A stretch of 64,000 bases of DNA from Algibacter lectus (GTDB lineage Bacteria > Bacteroidota > Bacteroidia > Flavobacteriales > Flavobacteriaceae): NCBI RefSeq assembly GCF_900112395.1, contig NZ_FOLN01000001.1, positions 744,001 to 808,000 on the forward strand. The letters are read 5' to 3'. Below the pieces are notes generated by a model, which was not told the origin of the DNA, ran no database searches, and worked only from the letters and a program-made list of their open reading frames with translations. Position 1 is the stretch's first letter. Each line of letters begins with the position of its first letter. Positions 9,485-19,234 of this stretch are shown piece after piece. The translations under genes were made by a program, and so were the position numbers.

Positions 9485-9992
9485 TATAGTTTTTGTCAGT
9501 ATTAAAACGCACTCTCACCTCCTTTGTAAAGTTTAAATCAAGTTGATTTAAACGCTATTTATGGCTCTATCTTCTAATTTAGCCATGCTCGATACTACAC
9601 TGCTTTTAAACCTTTTATTAGTCCGTATTTAAGACTACTAAAGGTTTTAGCACGTGTATGTATTAAACATTTATCTCATTAAAATCTTTTCAATTAAAAA
9701 TTAATGCACACAACACATGTGTTCTTTTTTATGAGGCTAATTAAGTTACTAAAGGCTATAAAAAATATAACCAAAGTATACGGAGTAAGCTAGATTTTGT
9801 TTGAAATGACAATATGAGATATATCTAAAACCATATCAGATACAGCTCGGCTTATAAATTAATTAAAATTGTCCTGCTGATGTACCAATAAAATTTTAAA
9901 CACTTATACAAGGGAATTTCTACTGGTAAAATTCTGGCAAAGCATCAAATTTTAAACAACAGACAAACTCACATAAAATAAAATCTATAATA
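9485..9992. other. 508-bp gap before the anhydrogalactose operon, with palindromes
   Basis: No gene is seen. An almost continuous palindrome at 9531-9553 has arms GTTTAAATCAA and TTGATTTAAAC with a single central G. This shape suits a protein-binding site better than a terminator. An imperfect hairpin lies at 9608-9647 (AAACCTTT paired with AAAGGTTT), which may terminate the regulator gene. AACACATGTGTT at 9712-9723 is a 12-bp palindrome followed by a T run. The CTTGACA repeats of the GH86 and susC promoters are absent here. The operon promoter must lie in this stretch but I cannot place it. Confidence 0.45.
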
Positions 9993-11009
9993 ATGAAAGC
10001 AACAGTTTACGAAGGCAATAAAACCTTCAAAGTAATCGACAAAGAAATTGAACAACCAAAAACTGGAGAAGTTCAAATTAAAGTAGCCTATGTTGGCGTT
10101 TGTGGAACAGATGTGCATATTTATCATGGTATGATGGATAAACGTGTGAACATTCCAGAAACTATTGGTCATGAAATGTCTGGAGTTATAGAAGCTGTTG
10201 GCGAAGGAGTAAGTGGTTTTTCGGTAGGTGAAAAAGTAGTTGTTCGCCCATTGGATGACAGAAAAGTAAAAGCGTCTGATAAAGGATTTAATCACATTTG
10301 TGAAGAGTTAAAATTTATTGGTATTGATAGTCCTGGTGCTATGCAACAATATTGGAATGTGCCAGCATTTACATTGCACAAACTAAAAGAAAATACAGAT
10401 TTAAAATTAGCAGCTTTAATAGAACCTTTGTCTGTTGCAGCACACGATGTACGCTTAAGCGGATTAGTTAAAGGTGAAACTGCTGTAGTTTTAGGTGGTG
10501 GCCCTATTGGTTTATTAGTTGCTATGGTTGCTAAAGAAGCTGGTGCTCAAGTTATTATTTCCGAAGTAAACCCAAAACGTATTGAAAAAGCAAAATCATT
10601 AGGTTTTGATGCTGTAAGCCCTATCGATGTCGATCTTGTTGATTATGTGAGTGGCAAAACGGAGGGTAGAAAAGCCGATGTGGTTTTTGAAGTTGCTGGT
10701 GTACAACCTGCATTAGATGTAATGTGTGAAGTAGCAGGTATTCGCGGACGTATTGTTATGGTTGCCATACATGGTGTTAAAAAAGAAGTTGATTTATTTA
10801 AATTCTTCTGGAAAGAATTAAAATTAATTGGTGCTCGTGTTTATGAAAAAGAGGATTATGAAAAAGCAATTACTCTAATCACGGCAAACGAATTACCATT
10901 TGAAGATATGATTACAGATGTGCAGCCTCTAAGCAATATTCAACAAGTATTTGAAAACATAGACAATAACCCAGATGGTTTAAAGGTACTTATGGACTGT
11001 CAAGCATAA
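9993..11009 (+). CDS. MDR-family zinc dehydrogenase, probable 2-keto-3-deoxy-L-galactonate 5-dehydrogenase
   Basis: Medium-chain dehydrogenase of 338 residues and first gene of the operon. Catalytic zinc ligands are C37 (VCGTD), H60/E61 (IGHEMSG) and E144 (LIEPLSVAAHD). The NAD-binding motif is VVLGGGPIGLL (166-174). The four-cysteine structural-zinc lobe is missing: the region 85-105 has a single cysteine, C103. Followed by a KduD-like SDR, and together with the aldehyde dehydrogenase and cycloisomerase of this operon, it fits the published pathway in which L-KDGal is oxidised to 2,5-diketo-3-deoxygluconate and then reduced to D-KDG. The substrate is inferred from context; sorbitol- or threonine-dehydrogenase-like activity cannot be excluded. 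Confidence 0.75.
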   Translation: MKATVYEGNKTFKVIDKEIEQPKTGEVQIKVAYVGVCGTDVHIYHGMMDKRVNIPETIGHEMSGVIEAVGEGVSGFSVGEKVVVRPLDDRKVKASDKGFNHICEELKFIGIDSPGAMQQYWNVPAFTLHKLKENTDLKLAALIEPLSVAAHDVRLSGLVKGETAVVLGGGPIGLLVAMVAKEAGAQVIISEVNPKRIEKAKSLGFDAVSPIDVDLVDYVSGKTEGRKADVVFEVAGVQPALDVMCEVAGIRGRIVMVAIHGVKKEVDLFKFFWKELKLIGARVYEKEDYEKAITLITANELPFEDMITDVQPLSNIQQVFENIDNNPDGLKVLMDCQA

Positions 11010-11041
11010 TAAATTAAGTAAAAAACATAAAAATATAAACG

Positions 11042-11812
11042 ATGAGTATTTTAAATAGTTTCAGTTTAGAAGGAAAAACAGCTATAGTTACAGGCTGTAA
11101 AAGAGGTATTGGTAAAGGTATGGCAATTGCTTTAGCCGAAGCCGGTGCAGATATTATTGGCGTATCAGCTTCATTAGAATTAGAAGGTAGTGCTATCGAA
11201 AAAGAAGTAACTGCCCTAGGAAAAAAATTCACAGCTTATCAATGTGATTTTTCAGATAGAAAAGCATTATACACATTTATAAAAAGTGTAAAGGCGAATC
11301 ACTCTCAAATAGATATTTTGGTTAATAATGCAGGAACTATTTTAAGAACTCCAGCGGCAGAACATCCAGACGAAATGTGGGATAAAGTTATTGAAGTAAA
11401 CCAAAACTCACAATTTATATTAACTCGTGAATTTGGAAGAGATATGATTGCTCGTGGTTCTGGTAAAATCATTTTCACAGCATCATTATTAACATACCAA
11501 GGTGGTATTACAGTACCAGGTTATGCAGCAAGTAAAGGTGCTATTGGCCAAATGATTATGGCTTTTGCTAACGAATGGGCAGGTAAAGGTGTTAACGTAA
11601 ATGGTATTGCGCCAGGATATATTGCTACAGATAATACAGAAGCATTACGTAACAACCCCGAAAGAGCAGATTCTATTTTAGCGCGTATACCAGCTGGTAG
11701 ATGGGGTGAACCTAAAGATTTTGCAGGACCTATTGTATTCCTAGCATCAAAAGCATCAGATTATATGCATGGTTCTATCACACTAGTAGATGGTGGCTGG
11801 ATGGGGCGATAA
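11042..11812 (+). CDS. KduD-like short-chain dehydrogenase, probable 2,5-diketo-3-deoxygluconate 5-reductase
   Basis: Classical SDR of 256 residues. The dinucleotide motif is TGCKRGIG (17-24), then NNAG (95-98), catalytic S148, and Y161-x-x-x-K165 (GYAASKGAIG). Overall resemblance is to 2-deoxy-D-gluconate/2-keto-3-deoxygluconate dehydrogenases (KduD). It starts 32 nt after the zinc dehydrogenase. The pair would invert C5 of L-KDGal through a diketo intermediate to give D-KDG. The family is clear; the reaction is inferred from the operon. Confidence 0.8.
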   Translation: MSILNSFSLEGKTAIVTGCKRGIGKGMAIALAEAGADIIGVSASLELEGSAIEKEVTALGKKFTAYQCDFSDRKALYTFIKSVKANHSQIDILVNNAGTILRTPAAEHPDEMWDKVIEVNQNSQFILTREFGRDMIARGSGKIIFTASLLTYQGGITVPGYAASKGAIGQMIMAFANEWAGKGVNVNGIAPGYIATDNTEALRNNPERADSILARIPAGRWGEPKDFAGPIVFLASKASDYMHGSITLVDGGWMGR

Positions 11813-11833
11813 TGCAACAAATTCAAAACAACC

Positions 11834-14368
11834 ATGAAATACAATAAAAAAATAAAATTAATAATTTTAAATTTTGTATTCTTTATATCTCTAGCGGCTT
11901 TAGCACAACCCGGATCTGAAGTTTCACACAAAAACAACAGTCAATTATCGCAAGATTTGAGTGGTTTTAAGTGGAAAATGAAAATGATGCTTCCGGGAGA
12001 AGGCATAAAAGCAGGATTGCATGAACTTCCTCCTGAAGATATTGAAACTTTAGTTTGGAATGCTGCTCAAGTGCCAGGTGATGTCTATACCGATTTATGG
12101 AAAATTGGAGCTATTGATGATCCATATTTTGGAAGAAACAGCGTAAAAGCCCAATGGGTTATGCACTATGAATGGTGGTATTCGCTTCAATTCAATGTTA
12201 CTCAAGATCTAACCGATCAATTAGTACGGTTAGATTTTGAGGGTGTTGATTATGCCTGTGATATTTGGTTGAATGGTCATTTTTTAGGAAGTCATGAAGG
12301 AGCTTTTTCAGGTTTTTCATTTGATATTAATCATGCCATACGAAGCAGTAAAAAAAATCTAGCTAGCTCTAATATTTTAATGATTAGGCTTGCTCCTCCT
12401 CCACAAGTTAATGCTAAAGTAGCCGGCAGAAAAACACCTTGGTTTGGCGATTATTGGAGAGACTTAATTCCTTTTGGGATTTATAGACCAATAAAAATGG
12501 TATATACAGGTAAAACAAGAATTAAAGATGTTTACTTACGTCCTAAGATTGAAGCTAATAATAACGCAAAGGTAACGCTCGAAGTAGAAATTGAAAATAC
12601 AGAAGCTGAGGCAAAAGACATAACTTTTACATCTACAATTCAGGGTAAAAACTTTAAATCAGATATTATTACCACGGTATTTACAGAAAAAATTGCCCCT
12701 GGTAAACATACAATTAAAAAAGACATCTCAATTAAAGACGCCAAATTATGGTGGCCTTGGGATATAGGGAAACCAAACTTATATATATCTAAACTTTCAA
12801 TATCTGAAAATAAAATTAATCATGATTTTAAGGAAACCACTTTTGGTATACGGGAAGTTAAAATGGAATGGAATCCTGGTTTTACTAAAGATGAAGTAAG
12901 TTTCCCTAGAACAACACTTATCAATGGTAAAAAAATATTTATACGTTCTGCTTGTTGGGGAGGGCCTCCAGATATTTTTACAGGTCGAACGTCTAAAGAA
13001 AAATACAAAAAATTAATTCAGTTAGCTAAAGAGGCAAACATGAATAACATTAGAATTTTTGGATGGCACCCTTCTGAAATCCCTTTATTTTATGAATTAT
13101 GTAATGAAGCTGGTATTACCGTTTGGAACGACGTTATACCTCTAGGAACTGGAAATTTATCACATGATGAAGATTTTATAGCAACAACTATTGCTGAAGG
13201 CGTAGCTGTAATTAAAGAACGTAGAAATAATCCTTCTTTAATAATGATGGAAGGAGGTGAAGAAATGTTTTTACGTTCTGGAGATCCAAAATTCACTAGA
13301 GACTTTTTAGAGCGTTTAGGTAAAACATTACAAGAAAATATAGATTTACCATATGTTCCTGATTCACCTTTAACTTGTGAAGCTTCACAAGAAGCTGGCT
13401 ACAAACCCAAAGAAGCAGTTCATGCATTAGCATATTTTTACAACATGGGCCATGCTCCAATGGAAGATTGGATTAATAAATTAGATTTTCCAATTGTACC
13501 CGAACTAGCAATTACTTCAGTACCAAATGTTGAAAGTTTAAAGAAATTTATCCCTGAAAACGAAATATGGCCACCTGGACCAAGCTGGGGGCATCATTGG
13601 GCAGATTTAGACCGTTTACGAGCTCAAAATTTCGACACTTTTGGAAGTGAAAAAACAGGTTCTCTTCAGGAATTTGTTGATGCAACTCAAGATGCGCAAG
13701 GTATTATTTTTCAATTATCAATAGAGCATTTTAGAAGAAACAAGCCAAAAACAAGTGGCATTGCACTCTGCCATTTTATTACTTATTGGCCAGATATGAA
13801 ATGGGGTATTGTTGATAATTATCAGCAAAAAAAGCGCTCATTTAATTATGTTAAAACAGCTTATCAGCCTGTTTTAATAAACCTTCAATTTGGAAAAAGA
13901 AGATGGTTTAACAACGAAACATTTAATAGTAAAATTTGGATTGTAAACGATTTTTATAAAGAATACAAAGATTGTATTGCAAGTTATACTATCACTAATG
14001 ATAATGCTGTTGTTTTAAACAAAGGATCATTTAAAATAGATAAAATTGATGAAAATAGTTCTAAAAAATGGTTGGATTTAAATGTAGATGTGTTAAAAAA
14101 AGTAAAAAGTAATTTCTATGTGAATTTAGAATTAAAAGATAAAAATGGAAACTTAATTTCTAAAAACAAATACATGCTTTTAATTGGCAACCATGATAAT
14201 GCTGGTAAAGAATTTAAGGCCATGGGAAATGAAATTAGACAAAGAAATGCGATATATAAATACTCCAATTATAATCAGTTTTTTGATAAACTAACTGGCG
14301 AAAATGGAGAGATTTATGAAAGTAAAACAGACACAATTATTGCAAGAGGATTTAAAACTAAAAATTAA
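11834..14368 (+). CDS. GH2 glycoside hydrolase, beta-mannosidase/beta-galactosidase-like, exported
   Basis: Protein of 844 residues with a signal peptide (cleavage near ALAQ, 25). It has the GH2 order: a jellyroll domain (about 40-225, with GVDYACDIWLNGHFLG), an Ig-like domain (about 226-345) and a TIM barrel (about 355-690). In beta-mannosidases the acid/base lies in a GNNE motif; the aligned stretch here is MMEGGEEM (472-478), with E477 the likely acid/base and E476 replacing the usual Asn. The candidate nucleophile is E557 in IVPELAITS. In an agar operon it could remove terminal beta-galactose from neoagaro- or porphyran-oligosaccharides. Family is reasonably clear; the altered motif makes specificity and even activity uncertain. 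Confidence 0.75.
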   Translation: MKYNKKIKLIILNFVFFISLAALAQPGSEVSHKNNSQLSQDLSGFKWKMKMMLPGEGIKAGLHELPPEDIETLVWNAAQVPGDVYTDLWKIGAIDDPYFGRNSVKAQWVMHYEWWYSLQFNVTQDLTDQLVRLDFEGVDYACDIWLNGHFLGSHEGAFSGFSFDINHAIRSSKKNLASSNILMIRLAPPPQVNAKVAGRKTPWFGDYWRDLIPFGIYRPIKMVYTGKTRIKDVYLRPKIEANNNAKVTLEVEIENTEAEAKDITFTSTIQGKNFKSDIITTVFTEKIAPGKHTIKKDISIKDAKLWWPWDIGKPNLYISKLSISENKINHDFKETTFGIREVKMEWNPGFTKDEVSFPRTTLINGKKIFIRSACWGGPPDIFTGRTSKEKYKKLIQLAKEANMNNIRIFGWHPSEIPLFYELCNEAGITVWNDVIPLGTGNLSHDEDFIATTIAEGVAVIKERRNNPSLIMMEGGEEMFLRSGDPKFTRDFLERLGKTLQENIDLPYVPDSPLTCEASQEAGYKPKEAVHALAYFYNMGHAPMEDWINKLDFPIVPELAITSVPNVESLKKFIPENEIWPPGPSWGHHWADLDRLRAQNFDTFGSEKTGSLQEFVDATQDAQGIIFQLSIEHFRRNKPKTSGIALCHFITYWPDMKWGIVDNYQQKKRSFNYVKTAYQPVLINLQFGKRRWFNNETFNSKIWIVNDFYKEYKDCIASYTITNDNAVVLNKGSFKIDKIDENSSKKWLDLNVDVLKKVKSNFYVNLELKDKNGNLISKNKYMLLIGNHDNAGKEFKAMGNEIRQRNAIYKYSNYNQFFDKLTGENGEIYESKTDTIIARGFKTKN

Positions 14369-14385
14369 ACAAAAAATAAAATAAA

Positions 14386-15840
14386 ATGGCAGAAATTAAA
14401 GAATACCAATTATTTATTAATGGAGAATGGAGAACTTCAACTTCTGGTGATACCATTGATATTGTAAACCCTTCTACTGAAGACATAGTAGCACGTGTAC
14501 AAAACGGTACTGCTGAAGAAGCTATTGAAGCCTTACAAGCTGCTGATAAAGCACAAAAAGAATGGAAAAAATTACCTGCACGCTCTAGAGCAGAATTACT
14601 TTATAAATTAGCTGATGAAATTAAAGCTAATTCAGATTATTTAGCAGAATTATTAGTAAAAGAGCAAGGTAAATTATTAAAGGTAGCAAAAATGGAAGTT
14701 GCTGTTACAGCTTCTTTTATTGAATATGCTTGCGAAGGTGCTAGAAGAATTGAAGGCGATATTATCCCTTCAGATAATCCTAACGAGCAAATATGGATTC
14801 AAAAAATACCAAGGGGTGTTGTTGTTGCTATTACAGCATGGAATTTCCCACTAGCATTAGCTGGACGTAAGTTAGGACCTGCTCTAGTTGCAGGAAATAC
14901 TATCGTAATAAAACCAACCTCTGAAACGCCTTTGGCAACTTTAGAGTTAGGAAATTTAGCTAATAAAGTAGGTATTCCTGCAGGTGTTATTAACATTCTT
15001 ACAGGCCCAGGTAGAGCAATGGGTAACGCTTTAGTTGAAAGCCCTATCTGTAAAATGGTAACCATGACAGGGTCTACGCCTGTTGGTCAACAAATTGCTA
15101 GAAACGCTGCACAAAACTTAACACATGTACAATTAGAATTAGGAGGAAAAGCACCTTTTATTGTTTTTGAAGATGCTGATATTGATGCCGCTGTAGCATC
15201 GGCTTTACATTCTCGTTTTGATAACTGCGGACAAGTGTGTACTTGTAATGAGCGCATGTATATTCATGAAGATATTTATGAAACTTTTATGGAAAAGTTT
15301 ATTACTGCCACAAAAGCGCTTAAAGTTGGAGACCCGATGTTAGACGATACAGATATGGGACCAAAAGTAAATGCTTCGGAATTAAAACATATGGAACATT
15401 TGGTTGCTGTAAGTATTGAAGAAGGTGCAACTGTTGCTACTGGTGGTAAAAGACCAGAAGGTTCTCAATTTGAAAAGGGCTATTGGTTCGAGCCAACCGT
15501 TTTAACCAACGTTAAACAAGATATGACTATTGTTCATGAAGAATCCTTCGGTCCTATTTTACCTGTTTTAAAATTCAAAACTTTTGAAGAGGTTATTGGT
15601 TATGCTAACGATTGTGAATATGGTTTAGCGGCTATGGTTTTTACAAATAACATGAATACTATAATGAAATGTAATGATGAGTTAGAATACGGAGAAATTT
15701 ACGTAAACAGAGGTCATGGAGAACAACACCAAGGCTTTCATAACGGTTACAAATTATCTGGTTCTGGTGGTGAAGATGGTAAATATGGTTTTGAACAGTA
15801 CATGGAAAAGAAAACTTTTTACATAAAACATAAAGCCTAA
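14386..15840 (+). CDS. Aldehyde dehydrogenase, probable 3,6-anhydro-L-galactose dehydrogenase
   Basis: NAD(P)-dependent aldehyde dehydrogenase of 484 residues, full length, without a signal peptide. The catalytic cysteine is C285 in NCGQVC and the general base E251 in LELGGKAPF. The cofactor region AITAWNFPLA (148-157) is intact. Anhydrogalactose dehydrogenases belong to this family, related to lactaldehyde and succinate-semialdehyde dehydrogenases. The operon also holds GH117, which releases L-AnG, and a cycloisomerase, which uses the resulting acid. Oxidation of L-AnG to 3,6-anhydro-L-galactonate is therefore the best-supported role. It starts 17 nt after the GH2 gene. Confidence 0.8.
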   Translation: MAEIKEYQLFINGEWRTSTSGDTIDIVNPSTEDIVARVQNGTAEEAIEALQAADKAQKEWKKLPARSRAELLYKLADEIKANSDYLAELLVKEQGKLLKVAKMEVAVTASFIEYACEGARRIEGDIIPSDNPNEQIWIQKIPRGVVVAITAWNFPLALAGRKLGPALVAGNTIVIKPTSETPLATLELGNLANKVGIPAGVINILTGPGRAMGNALVESPICKMVTMTGSTPVGQQIARNAAQNLTHVQLELGGKAPFIVFEDADIDAAVASALHSRFDNCGQVCTCNERMYIHEDIYETFMEKFITATKALKVGDPMLDDTDMGPKVNASELKHMEHLVAVSIEEGATVATGGKRPEGSQFEKGYWFEPTVLTNVKQDMTIVHEESFGPILPVLKFKTFEEVIGYANDCEYGLAAMVFTNNMNTIMKCNDELEYGEIYVNRGHGEQHQGFHNGYKLSGSGGEDGKYGFEQYMEKKTFYIKHKA

Positions 15841-15846
15841 TTAGTG

Positions 15847-15885
15847 AATTGAATTGGTTTTGAATGAATCAAAACCAATTCAATT
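15847..15885 (+). terminator. Intra-operon hairpin between the dehydrogenase and GH3 genes
   Basis: A 17-bp perfect stem (15847-15863 with 15869-15885; core TTGAATTGGTTTTGA) has a 5-nt loop. It starts 6 nt after the aldehyde dehydrogenase stop and ends 18 nt before the GH3 start. No long T run follows. It could act as a partial terminator or an mRNA-stabilising or processing element that sets different levels for upstream and downstream genes. Confidence 0.6.
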
Positions 15886-15903
15886 TAATAGCATTAAATT
15901 TAA

Positions 15904-18090
15904 ATGAAAAACAACGTTTTAATCTTTATAATTCTATTTATTCTAACCCTGCAAAGTTATGCTCAAAATAACTTTAAATGGTATGATGAAAGTATCCCCT
16001 TTAATGAGAGAGCCAATTTATTGGTTCAAGCCATGACTCTTGAAGAAAAATGCAGTCAATTTGTTTCAGCATCACCAGCAATACCAAGATTAGACGTACC
16101 AGAATACAATTGGTGGAATGAGTCTCTACATGGCGTTGCACGAAACGGAAAGGCAACTATTTTCCCTCAGGGAATAGCTATGGGAGCCACTTTTAATCCT
16201 GAATTAATAAAGGAAGTTTCAACTGCAATTTCAGATGAAGGCAGAGCCAAATTTCAAGTTTCAAAATCTATAAATAATAGAGGTCAATATGCCGGTTTAA
16301 CCTACTGGTCTCCAAATGTGAATATATTTAGAGATCCTCGCTGGGGGCGCGGACAAGAAACTTACGGAGAAGATCCCTTTTTAACTTCAAAAATAGGTAT
16401 TGCTTATGTGAAAGGTTTACAAGGTGATCATCCAAAATACTTAAAAACTACAGCTTGTGCAAAGCATTATGCGGTACATTCTGGCCCCGAAGAACTACGT
16501 CATAGTTTTAATGCTAATCCTTCAAAATTAGATTTAAACGAAACTTACCTACCTGCTTTTGAAGCCTTAGTTACACAAGCTAATGTACAAGGTGTTATGG
16601 GTGCGTACAATGCGGTATATGGAGAACCATCAACTAGTAGCACTTTTTTGTTAGATGATATTTTAAAAAAACAATGGGGTTTTAATGGTTATATAGTTTC
16701 CGATTGTGGTGCTTTAGGAGATATTCTAAAGGGACATAAAAAGGCAAAAACTGTTGAAGAAGCAGCGGCATTAGCACTTATTGCCGGAGTTAACCTAAAC
16801 TGTGGATGGGTTTATAATTCAATTCAATCTGCTGTTGAAAAAGGACTAGTCTCTGAGTCCCTGCTAGATGAACGTTTAAAGCAATTGTTTTTGACTCGCT
16901 TCAAATTAGGATTCTTTGATAAAGATGAAAGTAATCCATATAATAGTATAGGTATAGAGGTTATCAATTCTAAAGAAAATAAAGATCTTGCTAGAAAAGT
17001 AGCGCAGCAATCAATAGTGCTATTAAAAAATGATAATAACGTTTTACCGCTTGATAAAAAAATAAAATCACTTTATGTCACTGGACCATTTTCCTCTTCA
17101 AGTAATATTTTAATAGCAAATTACTATGGTATGTCTTCCAATTTAGTAACGGTTTTGGAAGGTGTTACAGAGAAAGTATCGTTAGGAACCTCTTTAAATT
17201 ACAGACAAGGCGTATTACCTTTTCAAAAGAATTTAAATCCTCTTAATTGGGCTCCAAATGTTGCAAAAACAATTGACGCTACCATTCTAGTTGTTGGTAT
17301 TTCGAACGAAATTGAAGGTGAAGAAGTTGATGCAATTGCATCTGAACATAAAGGTGACCGAAAAGATTTAAAACTACCGCAAAGCCAAATAGATTATATA
17401 AAAGAAATAAGTGAAGTAAAAAAAGGTCCATTAGTTCTAGTTATCGGCACAGGTAGCCCAGTTTCGCTAGAAGATGTAGAACCTTATGTAGATGCTATTG
17501 TATTAATGTGGTATCCAGGAGAGCAAGGCGGCAATGCCGTTGCCGATATTCTATTTGGCGATGTATCTCCTTCTGGTCACTTACCAATTACATTTCCTAA
17601 AAACGTAGAACAATTACCTGTTTTTGATGATTATAGTATGAAAGGCAGAACCTATAAATACATGGAAAAAGAACCTATGTATCCTTTTGGTTTCGGACTA
17701 ACTTATGGCCAAACAGAGTTCTCCAATGCTAGCGGCAATTTAAAAAGTATTAGTAAAAAACAAGACTTCTCCTTTTCTGTAGATATTAAGAATACTAGTA
17801 AAGTAAACTTTGAAGACGTTATTCAAGTCTATTTAGTGCCTGAAGATACTCAAGGCTTCTTACCAAAATATTCTTTAAAAGCCTTTAAAAGAGTAGAATT
17901 ACTTGCAGGCGAAACAAAAAACATAAGCTTTAATATTTCTAATGAAGATTTCTATCAAACTAATTTAGAAGGAGAAAAGGCGTGGATAAAAGGAAATTAC
18001 AAATTAATGATAGGCAATGCGTTACCAAGTAATAAAAGCTTAAAACTTGGCGCAGCTAAACCTATTGAAATAACAATTAAACTAAAATAG
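15904..18090 (+). CDS. GH3 glycoside hydrolase, exported
   Basis: Exo-acting GH3 enzyme of 728 residues with a signal peptide (near SYAQ, 21). The N-terminal TIM barrel holds WWNESLHG (70-77), RDPRWGRG (143-150) and KHYA (187-190), with nucleophile D267 in YIVSDCGAL. The alpha/beta sandwich domain follows (about 360-580), and a C-terminal fibronectin-III-like domain with the PFGFGLTYG motif completes the standard architecture. GH3 covers glucosidases, xylosidases and others. Here, in an agar operon, an exo-beta-galactosidase-type role on oligosaccharides is inferred, not proven. It lies downstream of a strong internal hairpin. Confidence 0.85.
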   Translation: MKNNVLIFIILFILTLQSYAQNNFKWYDESIPFNERANLLVQAMTLEEKCSQFVSASPAIPRLDVPEYNWWNESLHGVARNGKATIFPQGIAMGATFNPELIKEVSTAISDEGRAKFQVSKSINNRGQYAGLTYWSPNVNIFRDPRWGRGQETYGEDPFLTSKIGIAYVKGLQGDHPKYLKTTACAKHYAVHSGPEELRHSFNANPSKLDLNETYLPAFEALVTQANVQGVMGAYNAVYGEPSTSSTFLLDDILKKQWGFNGYIVSDCGALGDILKGHKKAKTVEEAAALALIAGVNLNCGWVYNSIQSAVEKGLVSESLLDERLKQLFLTRFKLGFFDKDESNPYNSIGIEVINSKENKDLARKVAQQSIVLLKNDNNVLPLDKKIKSLYVTGPFSSSSNILIANYYGMSSNLVTVLEGVTEKVSLGTSLNYRQGVLPFQKNLNPLNWAPNVAKTIDATILVVGISNEIEGEEVDAIASEHKGDRKDLKLPQSQIDYIKEISEVKKGPLVLVIGTGSPVSLEDVEPYVDAIVLMWYPGEQGGNAVADILFGDVSPSGHLPITFPKNVEQLPVFDDYSMKGRTYKYMEKEPMYPFGFGLTYGQTEFSNASGNLKSISKKQDFSFSVDIKNTSKVNFEDVIQVYLVPEDTQGFLPKYSLKAFKRVELLAGETKNISFNISNEDFYQTNLEGEKAWIKGNYKLMIGNALPSNKSLKLGAAKPIEITIKLK

Positions 18091-18105
18091 TAAAAGACTT
18101 ATAAT

Positions 18106-19200
18106 ATGAGTACAAAAATTTCAAAAGTAGATGTACGTCTATTTACGGTACCATTACCCGAAGTTATGTCGGATGCTAAACATGGCGACCATTATCATTT
18201 TGAGCTAGTAACCACAACCATCACTTTAGAAGATGGTAGCGAAGGCACAGGATATACCTATACCGGAGGAAAAGGTGGGTATGCCATTAAAGCCATGATT
18301 GAACATGATTTTACAAATGTTTTAATAGGTAAAGACGGAACTGATATTGATGGTATTTACGACTTTTTAGAATGGCATGTACATTACGTAGGCCGCGGAG
18401 GTATTGCTTCTTTCGCTATTTCTACGGTAGATATTGCCCTATGGGATATTAAATGTAAAAAAGCAGGATTACCATTGTGGAAAATGGCTGGTGGCGTAAA
18501 TAATACCTGTAAAGCGTATTGTGGTGGTATTGATTTAATGTTTCCTATTGAAAAGCTTTTAAAGAATATGGAAGGCTATTTAGCTAAGGGCTTTAAAGCG
18601 GTTAAGATTAAAATAGGTAGAGATAATCTTCAAGAAGATTTAGACCGTATTAAAGCAGTTCGCGAATTTATTGGTCCAGATGTTACTTTTATGGTAGATG
18701 CTAATTATTCCATGACTGTTGAAAAAGCCATAAAAGCTATTGAAGGTTTTAAAGAGCACAACATCACTTGGTTTGAAGAACCAATTATACCAGATAACTA
18801 TAAAGGTTTTGGGGAAATTGTCGATAAAACGGGTTTTCCGTTAGCTATGGGAGAAAACCTACATACTATTCATGAATTTGAATATGCTTTCGATCAGGCA
18901 AAACTATCCTTTATTCAACCTGATGCCTCAAACTGTGGAGGTATTACTGGTTGGTTGGCAGCGGCAAGATTAGCAGATAAACATGGGGTTCCTGCTTGCT
19001 CTCACGGTATGCAAGAATTGCATGTAAGTTTAGTATCTGCACAACCCAATTCAGGCTGGTTAGAAGTACATAGCTTTCCAATAGATGAATATACAACAAG
19101 ACCTTTAGTGGTAGAAAACTATAAAGCTGTTGCCCCAGATTACCCAGGAATTGGTGTGATTTTCGATTGGGAAAAATTAGCGCCTTTTGAAGCTAAATAA
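18106..19200 (+). CDS. Enolase-superfamily 3,6-anhydro-L-galactonate cycloisomerase
   Basis: Mandelate-racemase-subgroup enzyme of 364 residues, cytoplasmic. Visible residues are KIKIGR (K167, K169), metal ligands D198 (MVDAN), E224 (WFEEP) and E250 (MGEN), and H300 in CSHGMQELH. Length and motifs fit the anhydrogalactonate cycloisomerase family, which opens the anhydro ring of L-anhydrogalactonate to give 2-keto-3-deoxy-L-galactonate. Neighbouring GH117, aldehyde dehydrogenase and the two KDGal-processing oxidoreductases support this over a generic galactonate dehydratase. Confidence 0.85.
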   Translation: MSTKISKVDVRLFTVPLPEVMSDAKHGDHYHFELVTTTITLEDGSEGTGYTYTGGKGGYAIKAMIEHDFTNVLIGKDGTDIDGIYDFLEWHVHYVGRGGIASFAISTVDIALWDIKCKKAGLPLWKMAGGVNNTCKAYCGGIDLMFPIEKLLKNMEGYLAKGFKAVKIKIGRDNLQEDLDRIKAVREFIGPDVTFMVDANYSMTVEKAIKAIEGFKEHNITWFEEPIIPDNYKGFGEIVDKTGFPLAMGENLHTIHEFEYAFDQAKLSFIQPDASNCGGITGWLAAARLADKHGVPACSHGMQELHVSLVSAQPNSGWLEVHSFPIDEYTTRPLVVENYKAVAPDYPGIGVIFDWEKLAPFEAK

Positions 19201-19234
19201 TAAGTTAACAACAAACTAAATCTAATACAATCAT

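Noticed and set aside
9969-10295. 108-residue minus-strand open frame over the zinc dehydrogenase start
   Set aside because: It is antisense to a clear MDR gene and rich in Phe, Asn and His as expected from reverse reading of low-GC codons.
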